From JAXMDT01 sp046348685 (GTDB lineage Bacteria; Pseudomonadota; Alphaproteobacteria; Rickettsiales; UBA998): a stretch of 64,000 bases of DNA. This document shows positions 9,734 through 17,963 of the stretch, in pieces. Position numbers and translations under genes: made by a program. The notes under the pieces are model-generated. The model had not been told where the DNA came from. It was given only the letters and a program-made list of their open reading frames with translations, and searched no databases. The DNA lies in NCBI GenBank assembly GCA_046348685.1, contig JAXMDT010000003.1:124001-188000 (forward strand), in the 5' to 3' direction. Numbering within the stretch: position 1 is the first letter of the stretch; each line of letters starts with the position of its first letter.

Positions 9734-10816
9734 TTAATGACCGTAAAGCAGCTTAACATTGCCGCCGAGAGCTGAGGCGGCAAGGTCGGGATAGTCACTC
9801 AAAATCCGCTCAGCTTGAGGTGACGGGAAGCGATTATTATAAATATATAGCCAGGCAATTTCATTCTCCTGGATTTTGCCGCCTTCGGTTACCTGCTTGG
9901 CGCCGGTTTTTTGTTCAAAGAAACTCGTGTCATCGTAAGTGTTGATCAACAGCTTAACGAGGCGGTGCAGGGCGCCGCGCTCTTCCGAATAAAGGTCGAT
10001 TCCATTGGCTGCAGCTATCTCCGCTGTAGCGACCAATGGCTGTGCGGCAAAAAAATGATATTTGCGTGCGCGGCCCGCTCGAAGCATCTCTGTGGGCAAG
10101 CTGCCGTCCTCGCGAATCTGGCGGATCCCTATACGCGCGCTTTCGACACCCCAGTTAAACATGGATTGATCGTTGGTAACAACTGCGACGGATACCGCGC
10201 CCAGGCCATTCCAGTAACGTATGTTGTTTTCGCTGGTCCGCCGATCCTCGCGGGAATCAACGAAATTGATCATGGTTTTTGCAATCGAAGCAAGCCAGTT
10301 TAAAATTTTGGTTTTAGATTCTGCATCAAAAGCCGGATCATTACCGAACTGCATGACTGAGAAAGACAGGGCAGCCAGCGTCTGGCCGATATGCAGTTGT
10401 GCCGTCCCCTGATTTAAATTAGAAAGAGCGTCCGCGTCAGCCCATTCTAAAAGCCAATCCTTCGCGCATTCAGCTACAGCGGATCGGTCATATTTGCCTT
10501 CGGTATACGTATTGGCCATCTTGACGATAGCCTGATTATATTCACGGAGCGGCGTTACTTTTTCGAGGTATTCTTTCCGCGATTCCTCATCGATAGTAGA
10601 TCGGGTCGGGTCATCCTGACGATAGGAACTCGGCGCATCAATAGAGATAATCGGGTCAGGAACCGATTCGCAGTCATATTCCTTCGGCTTCTTTTTAGCG
10701 ACAACGGGAATGCCTGAAATTGTAAAAGGTGCGTTGAATGCCGCTGCAGTATACGCCGTTCCAGATAGGAAAAGCACCGCGATAGGGAAAATTAGCCGTA
10801 ATGATACAGAATTCAT
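9734..10816 (-). CDS. Degenerate AlgL/PL5-like protein
   Basis: A 360-residue secreted protein with a signal peptide of about 26 residues. The second PL5 block is kept: DGSLPTE at 237-243, then Arg246, Arg249, Tyr253 and His254. The first block reads NNI at 197-199 followed by RYW, whereas active alginate lyases have NNH. The catalytic histidine is therefore replaced by isoleucine. The protein may be a binding or structural subunit, or may act on a different polymer. It is the last gene of the - strand operon, 50 bases after the Sel1 gene, and mirrors the intact PL5 gene of the opposing operon. Family membership is clear from the combined blocks; activity is doubtful. Confidence 0.75.
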   Translation of the reverse strand: MNSVSLRLIFPIAVLFLSGTAYTAAAFNAPFTISGIPVVAKKKPKEYDCESVPDPIISIDAPSSYRQDDPTRSTIDEESRKEYLEKVTPLREYNQAIVKMANTYTEGKYDRSAVAECAKDWLLEWADADALSNLNQGTAQLHIGQTLAALSFSVMQFGNDPAFDAESKTKILNWLASIAKTMINFVDSREDRRTSENNIRYWNGLGAVSVAVVTNDQSMFNWGVESARIGIRQIREDGSLPTEMLRAGRARKYHFFAAQPLVATAEIAAANGIDLYSEERGALHRLVKLLINTYDDTSFFEQKTGAKQVTEGGKIQENEIAWLYIYNNRFPSPQAERILSDYPDLAASALGGNVKLLYGH

Positions 10817-10866
10817 GGCTGAAACATATGGTTAAGTTTACGCCTGATTGCAACCTATAGACGTTA

Positions 10867-13398
10867 CTAGTCTTTCTTTTTCTCGATCACGGCTAACTGC
10901 TGCTTTGCATCTTCATTGCCAAGCCCTGCTGCCTTTTCTAACCAATAGACGGCACGTTCCTGCGATTCCTGAACGCCGAATCCCGCCGCATACGCATTGG
11001 CCATTTCCAGCATTGCTGAAACATCACCAGCTTCCGCAGCTTTGTTCATCCATAAGATAAAGGTCTTAGGATCGTTCTCCACAGCGCCGCCGCGAGCATA
11101 CAGCCGGCCTAGTTTGCGCATTGCGGAAGGAGAGCCTTGCTCTGCGGCGATGGTTAAATATTTGATCGCTTCTTTCTGATCGCGTTCAACACCAATACCG
11201 CTCAAATAAAGCTCGCCCAGTTCGCTTGCCGCACTAAGATCACCCAGATTGGCAGCACGCTTGAGCCAGAAAGCACCTTGCTGCGCGTTAAGTGGGCGAC
11301 CCTTGCCTGCAACATAAAGCAGCCCCAGTTCACGCATTGCTTCGGCGTTGCCAAGCTCTGAGGCTTGTTCAAGATAATCCGCGGCGGAACGCAGCTCGGC
11401 ATCCGACATCGGTTTCTGGGACATATAAGTTTCAGCAAGTTTTTCAATCGATTTCGCATGGTTTTCTTTTGCGGCGATCTTGTAAAAAGTACGTGCCTTA
11501 TTCAGGTCGACAGATACTCCCGGAGCCCCATGATGATACAGCTGGCCTAGTGCATAAGCTGCCTTGGCGAAATTATGGTTATTGACTGCTTTTTCCAGGA
11601 GCGGAATTGCATCTTTGGCGGTCTTGCCGGGTACGCGGCCTTCAATAAAAGCGTTAGCGAGCGCCAGCAAAGCGTCAGGACGTTTTTCACCTGGCAACAA
11701 TGCGCGTTCGCGCCAGGAGCGGGCGAGATCGGTGCTTTTTTCCAGGAGACTTCCTTCCTGATATAGCATGCTCAATTCCACCATTGAACGTTTGTCGCCG
11801 GATTCTGCAGCTTTGCGGATGAGGCTGACAGCTTCCTGCTTATCTTCATTCGTCGGTAATGACAGAAGAAGCTTCGATAACTCGAGTTGTGCACTGGTGT
11901 TCCCGACGGAAACGCCACGCTCCAGCCAACGTCGTTGCTTGGTTGAATCCGGATTAACACCAATGCCTTTTTCGTAGTTTTCAGCCATCAGCATGATAGC
12001 GTCATCATTACCAAGATTGGCAGCCAGGCGGTAAAAGCGCAGCGAACGTTTGATGTCCTGATCGACGCCGCGGCCATAGCGGTATGCTTCGCCAAGCATG
12101 AAAATACCATCGGTATTACCCGCTTTGGCAGCACGTTCGTACCAGCTGAATGCCGTGCTGTGGTTTTTGGGTGTGCCTTTGCCATATGCATAGGCATCGC
12201 CAAGCTTGACCCAAATTGCCGGGTCAACATCCGGATGCTGGGAAGCAATGCTCAGCCATTTAAAAGCCTTATCAGGATCCTGCTTGCCGCTCATGGGATC
12301 GGAATAAAGCGTAGCCAATTTTTCGATTGAGCGTAGTTGATGCAAATTAGCGGCTTTTTCATACCATTGGATTGCCTTTGGCAGATTTAAAGCGACACCG
12401 TCGCCTTTTTCATAGATGCCGCCGAGAACGTACATGGCGCGGACGCTTCCCATGGAGGCTGCCCGTTCCCACAGCGCAACGGCTTTGTTGATATCGCGCG
12501 CGGTACCCAGTCCAGCCTTATACATATCAGCGACCTGGAGCATGGAGGAAACATCTTTATTGGCTTTGATGCTGGCCTCCAGCCAGAGGAGGGCGGCTTC
12601 ATCATTTTTCGGTACAGCGCGGCTGCGGCTATACAGCCAGCCAAAGCTTTGCAGCGTGGTGCAATCGCCCTTGCCAAGATTGGCAAACAACATATTCTGG
12701 CCGAGCTTGATAAGCTGTTCCGGCTTTTCGCTATCGAGCGCCGGAATTTTTCCGCCGCGATGCAGCTTAGCTAAATTGAATGCTGAGAACGGGTCACCCT
12801 CTTTCAAAGCTGAGCGGTAGTATTCTGCAGCTTTCGTATAATTTTCCTGGCGTTCTTCTAAAGCGCCTAAAACCTTTTCAGCATCGAGAGGGCGAGCTTT
12901 TAAAGCATCGTTCGCCCAAGCACGTATCTGTTCAGCAGATGCGGTCTGGCCATCCTCTCCAACGCCAAGGCGCGCAAGTGCGATTTTAGCGTCAAGCGTG
13001 CGCTTGTTATTAGTGGAAGCTACATAATTGTAGAGTTTGTGCGCAGTTATCTTGTTAGCGGCTATCTTGTCGTTGCCAGACATATAGAATTGCGCATACT
13101 CATACATGTTTTCAGGCGATTCAGCGCCGGATTTTCCATCCCATGCAGTCCAATCTTTCTGCGGTACTTTCAGAGCGACTGGTGCAACGCAGTTTTTGGT
13201 GAAATCACCTTCCGGCGGATACAGGGCATCAATATCTGTTACGGCAGTATCAGAGACATCCTGAGTTGCATCAACGTTTTCTGTATCTGCAGAATCATCT
13301 GTTTCCGCAAAAACAAGGGGCGCTGCCGAAACTAACAGCAGTGCAACCAAACCGACGTAGCGAGCCTTAACGAGGCAATCCCAAACTGCTTCCCGCAT
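10867..13398 (-). CDS. Second Sel1-repeat periplasmic protein of the alginate locus
   Basis: An 843-residue protein with a signal peptide ending near residue 31 (LVFA) and more than a dozen Sel1-like repeats, such as AMRELGLLYVAGKGR and SAASELGELYLSGIG. Like its counterpart at 4826-7069 it lacks a lipobox. Sel1 proteins act as scaffolds for multiprotein complexes; beside AlgF and AlgX the natural role is to organise the acetylation and secretion complex (inference). A GGAG sits about 10 bases before the ATG. It lies 58 bases after algF. It shares architecture with the + strand Sel1 protein but differs in length and sequence, so it is a paralogue rather than a recent copy. Confidence 0.72.
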   Translation of the reverse strand: MREAVWDCLVKARYVGLVALLLVSAAPLVFAETDDSADTENVDATQDVSDTAVTDIDALYPPEGDFTKNCVAPVALKVPQKDWTAWDGKSGAESPENMYEYAQFYMSGNDKIAANKITAHKLYNYVASTNNKRTLDAKIALARLGVGEDGQTASAEQIRAWANDALKARPLDAEKVLGALEERQENYTKAAEYYRSALKEGDPFSAFNLAKLHRGGKIPALDSEKPEQLIKLGQNMLFANLGKGDCTTLQSFGWLYSRSRAVPKNDEAALLWLEASIKANKDVSSMLQVADMYKAGLGTARDINKAVALWERAASMGSVRAMYVLGGIYEKGDGVALNLPKAIQWYEKAANLHQLRSIEKLATLYSDPMSGKQDPDKAFKWLSIASQHPDVDPAIWVKLGDAYAYGKGTPKNHSTAFSWYERAAKAGNTDGIFMLGEAYRYGRGVDQDIKRSLRFYRLAANLGNDDAIMLMAENYEKGIGVNPDSTKQRRWLERGVSVGNTSAQLELSKLLLSLPTNEDKQEAVSLIRKAAESGDKRSMVELSMLYQEGSLLEKSTDLARSWRERALLPGEKRPDALLALANAFIEGRVPGKTAKDAIPLLEKAVNNHNFAKAAYALGQLYHHGAPGVSVDLNKARTFYKIAAKENHAKSIEKLAETYMSQKPMSDAELRSAADYLEQASELGNAEAMRELGLLYVAGKGRPLNAQQGAFWLKRAANLGDLSAASELGELYLSGIGVERDQKEAIKYLTIAAEQGSPSAMRKLGRLYARGGAVENDPKTFILWMNKAAEAGDVSAMLEMANAYAAGFGVQESQERAVYWLEKAAGLGNEDAKQQLAVIEKKKD

Positions 13399-13456
13399 TT
13401 TTCTTATTCTCCATGGTAACCGGGCTTCTACGTCCCATTGTTCAACCTTGTTATTA

Positions 13457-14107
13457 TTATTTTGCCGCGATATCGCTCACGGTCATTGTCGCCTGCCGGT
13501 TCGAGCCGGAACCCGTCAGCAGGAAGTTGACACCCGTGCGGCGCTTTAGCTCAACGCCAGGAAATGCTTTTACTTCCTTGCCTTCAGCATCATTAACTGC
13601 CACATCGATAGTCAATGCATTGACCTCGCGCGATGCACTTTCACCTGCTTTCACGCCAGAAACAATATCCGCTTTCTGCTTCACCGCATTAAGTGAAGCC
13701 GTGGCGGAATCCGAAAAATTATAAAAGTAGATCATTGCTTTAGCTGGGTTTTTTATCACTGCATCTTCCAGCGTTACCAATTCTTTTTTTCCATCTTTTT
13801 CAGTAATGGCAACAGAATAATACTTACCAGCTTCAATAGAAACCTTTTTGCTTACATCACCTGCCTTTGCCTCCTGCTCGCCTTGTGGAATAACGCGGTA
13901 AGGGGAAATCCCAGGCGCAGCTACGGAAGTATAAGATGCACTACCTATAGTTGCATCAACGGCAGTTGCTGTCGTATTAATAATCCGCACGAAAGCGGAA
14001 TCTGCAGGAGGTGTTGGATCATAAAGAGCGGTATCGTCCGCCGCGCTCACTTCCTTAGCGAAAGAAAAAACTGAAAATACAACCGCTAAAGCCAAAAAGT
14101 AACGCAC
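13457..14107 (-). CDS. algF: AlgF, alginate O-acetylation protein
   Basis: A 216-residue periplasmic protein, the same length as Pseudomonas AlgF. The start is a GTG at 14107, preceded by a perfect AGGAGG seven bases upstream. The open frame continues further upstream into algX but has no such signal. The signal peptide ends in VSA. The mature N-terminus carries ALYDP-TPPADSAFVR, characteristic of AlgF. AlgF is thought to work between AlgJ and AlgX in handing acetyl groups to the polymer, and has no known enzymatic motif. It lies between algX and a Sel1 gene in the - strand operon, whereas in Pseudomonas it is next to algI and algJ. Confidence 0.88.
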   Translation of the reverse strand: MRYFLALAVVFSVFSFAKEVSAADDTALYDPTPPADSAFVRIINTTATAVDATIGSASYTSVAAPGISPYRVIPQGEQEAKAGDVSKKVSIEAGKYYSVAITEKDGKKELVTLEDAVIKNPAKAMIYFYNFSDSATASLNAVKQKADIVSGVKAGESASREVNALTIDVAVNDAEGKEVKAFPGVELKRRTGVNFLLTGSGSNRQATMTVSDIAAK

Positions 14108-14165
14108 GGAAACCCTCCTGTCATGACAATAAATGTTAAGCAATTTATTAATGCGGGAATGCATA

Positions 14166-15662
14166 TCAGCCTTTCTTGTCTTTTTCAATGTTGTTCTTGC
14201 TATTTGGGGCAAGACATAATCTCACATTGATGTCTGCCTTTACAGGCAAAGGGTTAATTAATGACACGCTTGTTAAGGCATCATTATCAATTTCATCGCT
14301 GAGTTCTACGAAAAAGCGGCCAGTATTTTTGAAATGTGATGAACGATCAATAGGAAACCATTCGCCATCACCGTCACCATAATCCAACTGAAGAGTAAAT
14401 TTTGCTAATCCTAAATTGGAAACAGAAAGGAAAAGATAATAATCTTTTCCTGTAATATTTTTTTCGGGATCGAAAGATAGTAACGGAGTCGTCGTATTTG
14501 GGCCGACAGAAACAGTCTGGCTTCCAAGAACATCCTTGCCTTTACATGCACCGTAAATCCCTGGGATAATTTGCCGAAACGCATTGGCGCTATTGGCATT
14601 GATATCATAATTGGAAGGAGCCTCCCAAATTAAGAAGGGCGGCTTTGCGGATTCAAATTCTTCCGAAGATGTATAGGAAATAATTGAATTATAAAGCAGT
14701 CCACCATTGATAGCGTAATTTGCCAGTTCAAGGCCGGTTGCCTGAGCCAGAAATCCTTCAAAGTTGAATTTTTCTTCGGCGCTAAAGCTCGTACCCACTA
14801 AAACAGAGGGAGGCGAGCTATCCGCACCGCCGCCAAACAAATCTTCGGCTTTTTCTGAGCTTTTTTGACGGGTGATGTAAATGGGGAATTCTTCACCGGG
14901 AATATCTTTTTCACAGATGCGCTGAATTTCTTGAGCCATAAAATATTTCAGAAACTGTTTTTCTTTGAATGTCGTCTCGTATTTTTTTTTGGGCAAGGCA
15001 TTATATTTTTCTGACTTTGATAGCTCGTCACGCACAAGGTTTGAGGAAAGCCTGGCTCCATAGGGCATCCAGTGGTGGTCACGTTTAAAGAAAAATGTCT
15101 CGCCGTCTGTGCCGACTTTATCTGCCATAGAACCCAGATCAGGTGTAATGATGCCCATATTACGGAAAGATTGCAGGTAGTCGTGAAAGTTATGTTTTGC
15201 CCGTTCGATGGAATAATTTTTCATCACGGGTTCAGTATCATCAAAAAATGCTTCGCCTATCCACGACCGCGGAGGGATAGTAACGAAAACCGGTGTAATG
15301 TTTCGTTGCTGAAGTGCTGCTGCGTAGCGCTTTAGATAAAAGCGCGCCTCGGAAAACAAATTAAAATTTTCAGAAAAATCCATCTCCTCGCGGAAGAACC
15401 ACCCATTCGACCCTTGAAGGAATGTGCCATAATCTGTTTTTTCATGATCCGCCAGGCGCGGACACGAAAATTCCTTTTCGCCAGCCAGATGCAACTGACG
15501 TTTTACCGGCTTGGCAATTTTTTTGCTGTCTTTTTTATTGTGATTAGAATTTTTGCCAAAGGATTTTGCCGCCTCTTTAGGCGTTGAACCTGTTTGTGCA
15601 AACGCCATACACGGCGTACAAAGGGCTGCAAGCAGCAGAAAGCTTAGAAAATTTATGCGCAT
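14166..15662 (-). CDS. algX: AlgX-like alginate O-acetyltransferase
   Basis: A 498-residue protein with a signal peptide ending around residue 22 (MAFA). AlgX places acetyl groups on mannuronate in the periplasm and is part of the secretion complex. Its SGNH domain has DHHW at 195-198, with Asp195 and His197 as the likely catalytic pair, and GTSFS at 290-294, with Ser292 as the likely nucleophile. Residues about 385-490 form a beta-rich C-terminal region matching the position of the AlgX carbohydrate-binding module. A low-complexity Lys/Asn segment at about 36-55 follows the signal peptide. It is the first alg gene of the - strand operon, 58 bases before algF and 48 bases after the ceramidase pair. 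Confidence 0.88.
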   Translation of the reverse strand: MRINFLSFLLLAALCTPCMAFAQTGSTPKEAAKSFGKNSNHNKKDSKKIAKPVKRQLHLAGEKEFSCPRLADHEKTDYGTFLQGSNGWFFREEMDFSENFNLFSEARFYLKRYAAALQQRNITPVFVTIPPRSWIGEAFFDDTEPVMKNYSIERAKHNFHDYLQSFRNMGIITPDLGSMADKVGTDGETFFFKRDHHWMPYGARLSSNLVRDELSKSEKYNALPKKKYETTFKEKQFLKYFMAQEIQRICEKDIPGEEFPIYITRQKSSEKAEDLFGGGADSSPPSVLVGTSFSAEEKFNFEGFLAQATGLELANYAINGGLLYNSIISYTSSEEFESAKPPFLIWEAPSNYDINANSANAFRQIIPGIYGACKGKDVLGSQTVSVGPNTTTPLLSFDPEKNITGKDYYLFLSVSNLGLAKFTLQLDYGDGDGEWFPIDRSSHFKNTGRFFVELSDEIDNDALTSVSLINPLPVKADINVRLCLAPNSKNNIEKDKKG

Positions 15663-15710
15663 TCATCCGCTTTTTACAGCAAAACTGCGCTTCTCGCAAA
15701 GGTACAAGTC

Positions 15711-16397
15711 TTAACGCGTGGTAACGGAAGGTGTGACAAATCCGTATTTTAAGAGAAGTATCACCAGCTTGTAGAGAACTACCGCATTGATGAGATGCCA
15801 CAAGAAATGCGTGCCTATGTGTAGCATGGGACACACTTCCAGGTCGATGGTGCGAAAGACAAGCGATGCGGTCCATATAAAGACCACGTTGCGCAATGCG
15901 TTAAAGGCAGGGTGCGATAATGTGCGCAGCGCACCGAGGAGAAGAATCAGCACCGCGTAGGCGGGAATATACATAATTGTCCCGTGGAGCAGGTCATTCG
16001 GCAAAGCAATCTCAAAAAGATAACTAATGCCGACAAAAGCAATCCAGCAACCGATAGACGGCCAAATGCCGAAACGGATAATCCGTACCAAAAAAATAAC
16101 GAGATAAAAATGAATGAATAAGGCAATCGGTATAACATCGCCCAGCATGGCTTTTTGCGTTGCGATGGTATGCCATGCCGTGCTTCCGATACCGATGGCG
16201 ACAAGTAATACAGTCAAAATTAAAATATCGATGCTCTGGCGTAGCGGAATCTGTTGCTTGCGATATGCGGTAAATGCAAGAAAGGCGGCAATGATAAATG
16301 CAAGATTGGTGATTGCATTTAACGGTTCTGCCCAGAATCCGGCGTCGCCGGCACGTTCGCAGTAACCATCCAGGTAAGTTAATTGTGTGTCGGTCAT
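15711..16397 (-). CDS. Ceramidase-family (CREST) membrane protein 1
   Basis: A 228-residue protein with about seven hydrophobic segments. It matches the alkaline ceramidase / CREST superfamily of membrane hydrolases: an N-terminal CE...W.EPLN..TN block, a central S-x-x-x-H (GSTAWHT), and a C-terminal H-x-x-x-H (THFLWH), together supplying the Ser and His metal ligands of the family. The substrate is unknown; an amide-linked lipid is the family expectation. It follows a paralogue by 14 bases and precedes algX by 48 bases on the same strand, so all may be co-transcribed. Confidence 0.75.
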   Translation of the reverse strand: MTDTQLTYLDGYCERAGDAGFWAEPLNAITNLAFIIAAFLAFTAYRKQQIPLRQSIDILILTVLLVAIGIGSTAWHTIATQKAMLGDVIPIALFIHFYLVIFLVRIIRFGIWPSIGCWIAFVGISYLFEIALPNDLLHGTIMYIPAYAVLILLLGALRTLSHPAFNALRNVVFIWTASLVFRTIDLEVCPMLHIGTHFLWHLINAVVLYKLVILLLKYGFVTPSVTTR

Positions 16398-16411
16398 AGC
16401 CTGAAGATAGA

Positions 16412-17128
16412 TTAGGCGAAATGCTCCGCCGCTTTGCGCAGCATGCGCGCACGTCGGTTGACGTTTCGCACAAGCTGTTTGACGAGAATAAAGATTAGCA
16501 CGGCATTCAAACTGTGCCAGAGAAAATGTGTGCCAAAGGGAATCATGTCACAGACATAGTTATCAACAGAACGGAAAAACAGCGAAACGACTCCGATGAT
16601 TGAAGCGACGAGAAATTTTCGCGCTGAAAAACGGCGCTTCATATTTAGGTGCAGTGCAAAAAGAATTAGCGCAGTCATGCTGGAAAGATAACCAATCGAA
16701 TCATTCATGGCATTTGGAAATGCGTTTACCAGCATATGCGTGCCGCCTGCATAGGCGACGAGTCCGATAAAGGCCTGCAGCCAGTTGCACTTAGCAATGC
16801 GGAACAAGGCGCTCGTAAAGTAGATCACGATGAACCCGACAATAAAGCTCATGTCGAGCAGCTCGGTAAGTTGGGAAGGCATGGTATGGAAAAAGAAGCT
16901 GGCGATTCCAATGCAGAAAGTCAGCAGGACTAGAAGGTAAATATCCCAGATCCAAAATCCCTTTAGGTCATCGCGAATGCTGAGCATGTAGCGCAGTAGT
17001 AGTATTGCTGCGATGATAAAGCCGAGGTTGGTGATGGTATTTAACGGTTCGCCAAAAAAATAGGTGGGATCAGTACGTTCACATAACCCGTAATGATGGC
17101 TTATTTCAGTATTCGCTCCTTCATTCAT
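16412..17128 (-). CDS. Ceramidase-family (CREST) membrane protein 2
   Basis: A 238-residue paralogue of the next gene downstream, with the same architecture: CE....FGEPLNTITN near residues 16-32, SFFFHT in the middle, and GTHFLWH near the C-terminus, set in about seven membrane spans. The C-terminal tail is strongly basic (RNVNRRARMLRK) and probably cytoplasmic. The shared Ser/His pattern suggests both copies keep the metal site of CREST hydrolases. It is the first gene of its strand here and is divergent from hsp20, with 188 bases between the two start codons. Confidence 0.75.
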   Translation of the reverse strand: MNEGANTEISHHYGLCERTDPTYFFGEPLNTITNLGFIIAAILLLRYMLSIRDDLKGFWIWDIYLLVLLTFCIGIASFFFHTMPSQLTELLDMSFIVGFIVIYFTSALFRIAKCNWLQAFIGLVAYAGGTHMLVNAFPNAMNDSIGYLSSMTALILFALHLNMKRRFSARKFLVASIIGVVSLFFRSVDNYVCDMIPFGTHFLWHSLNAVLIFILVKQLVRNVNRRARMLRKAAEHFA

Positions 17129-17240
17129 ACGTCTATACTACCATTTTATTTACGAATACTCAAAATATTTATTAATAATCAAATGCTTTTATTGCATTGC
17201 AGCAATCTACATTGATGTTTTATTTGGTAGCGTTCCAGGT

Positions 17241-17270
17241 CTTGATACCAAAAAAGTGCATTCCTATATT
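17241..17270 (+). promoter_or_regulatory. Candidate heat-shock (RpoH/sigma-32 type) promoter of hsp20
   Basis: CTTGAT at 17241-17246 and CCTATATT at 17263-17270, separated by 16 bases, resemble the CTTG...CYTAT pattern of alphaproteobacterial RpoH promoters. Transcription would start about 40 bases before the Hsp20 ATG. Confidence 0.5.
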
Positions 17271-17316
17271 TCCATCATACGACGCTTTTATTAACTTTAT
17301 GACAAGGAGGTTCATC

Positions 17317-17808
17317 ATGGGAAAAGTGTTCAGTATCATGCCGTGGCGGGATCTTTCCACGACTGGAGATGACACAGGTTGGCATTCGTTGCAGCGGCTG
17401 CAGCGTGATGTCGATACTATTTTTGACCGCATTTTGCAGGGTTCGGTGACTGGGCGCAGCTCTGAGGTGCAGGGTTTTGCGCCGCGTCTAGACATTGCAG
17501 AGTCTTCAGAGGCTTATCATTTAACCGCCGAACTGCCGGGAGTTTCTGAAAAGGATATTGATCTTCAGATTAATGATGGAGTTCTAACTTTAAAGGGTGA
17601 AAAGAAATCTGAAGTTAAACAGGAAGATAAAAACTATCACCGTATCGAGCGACATTATGGCTCTTTCCAGCGTTCTATTGCGTTACCAGCGGAAGTAGAT
17701 GAAGCTTCTATCAAGGCACGCTTCCAAAATGGTGTTCTGGAAATCGATTTGCCTAAGGCAAAAGATCAGAAGCCAAAAAGCAAAAAGATCGAAATCGCAT
17801 CCAGCTAA
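17317..17808 (+). CDS. Small heat-shock protein, Hsp20/alpha-crystallin family
   Basis: A 163-residue chaperone of the alpha-crystallin type, which holds unfolding proteins in a refoldable state. The alpha-crystallin domain spans about 55-150: RLDIAESSEAYHL opens it, AELPGV and LTLKGEK lie in the middle, and the closing motif is FQNGVLEIDLPK. A lysine-rich tail ending in KIEIASS carries the I-x-I anchoring motif. The start is the ATG at 17317 because AAGGAGG lies just upstream; the open frame extends further upstream without such a signal. A heat-shock-type promoter precedes it and a strong terminator follows, so it is a single-gene unit. Confidence 0.93.
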   Translation: MGKVFSIMPWRDLSTTGDDTGWHSLQRLQRDVDTIFDRILQGSVTGRSSEVQGFAPRLDIAESSEAYHLTAELPGVSEKDIDLQINDGVLTLKGEKKSEVKQEDKNYHRIERHYGSFQRSIALPAEVDEASIKARFQNGVLEIDLPKAKDQKPKSKKIEIASS

Positions 17809-17824
17809 TCCGGTTTTTCTCCTC

Positions 17825-17860
17825 AAACCCTGCAATAGGCTGCTATTGCAGGGTTTTTTT
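17825..17860 (+). terminator. Rho-independent terminator after hsp20
   Basis: ACCCTGCAATAG and GCTATTGCAGGGT form a long GC-containing stem with a very short loop, followed by a run of seven T, starting 17 bases after the stop codon. Confidence 0.93.
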
Positions 17861-17963
17861 ATTTTTTAGCATAAGATGACAATTCAGTTAAGCCGTGTCG
17901 CATTTCACTAGGAGTTGTGCGCTGCACCGCTATGCTGGCCCTAATTAACAAAAAGTAATAATC

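Noticed and set aside
1..15662. Possibility that the locus encodes cellulose acetylation (Wss-type) and not alginate
   Set aside because: AlgI, AlgJ, AlgF and AlgX homologues also occur in Wss clusters, but AlgG with DPHDRS and an intact PL5 lyase point to a uronate polymer, and no cellulose synthase or cellulase gene is present.
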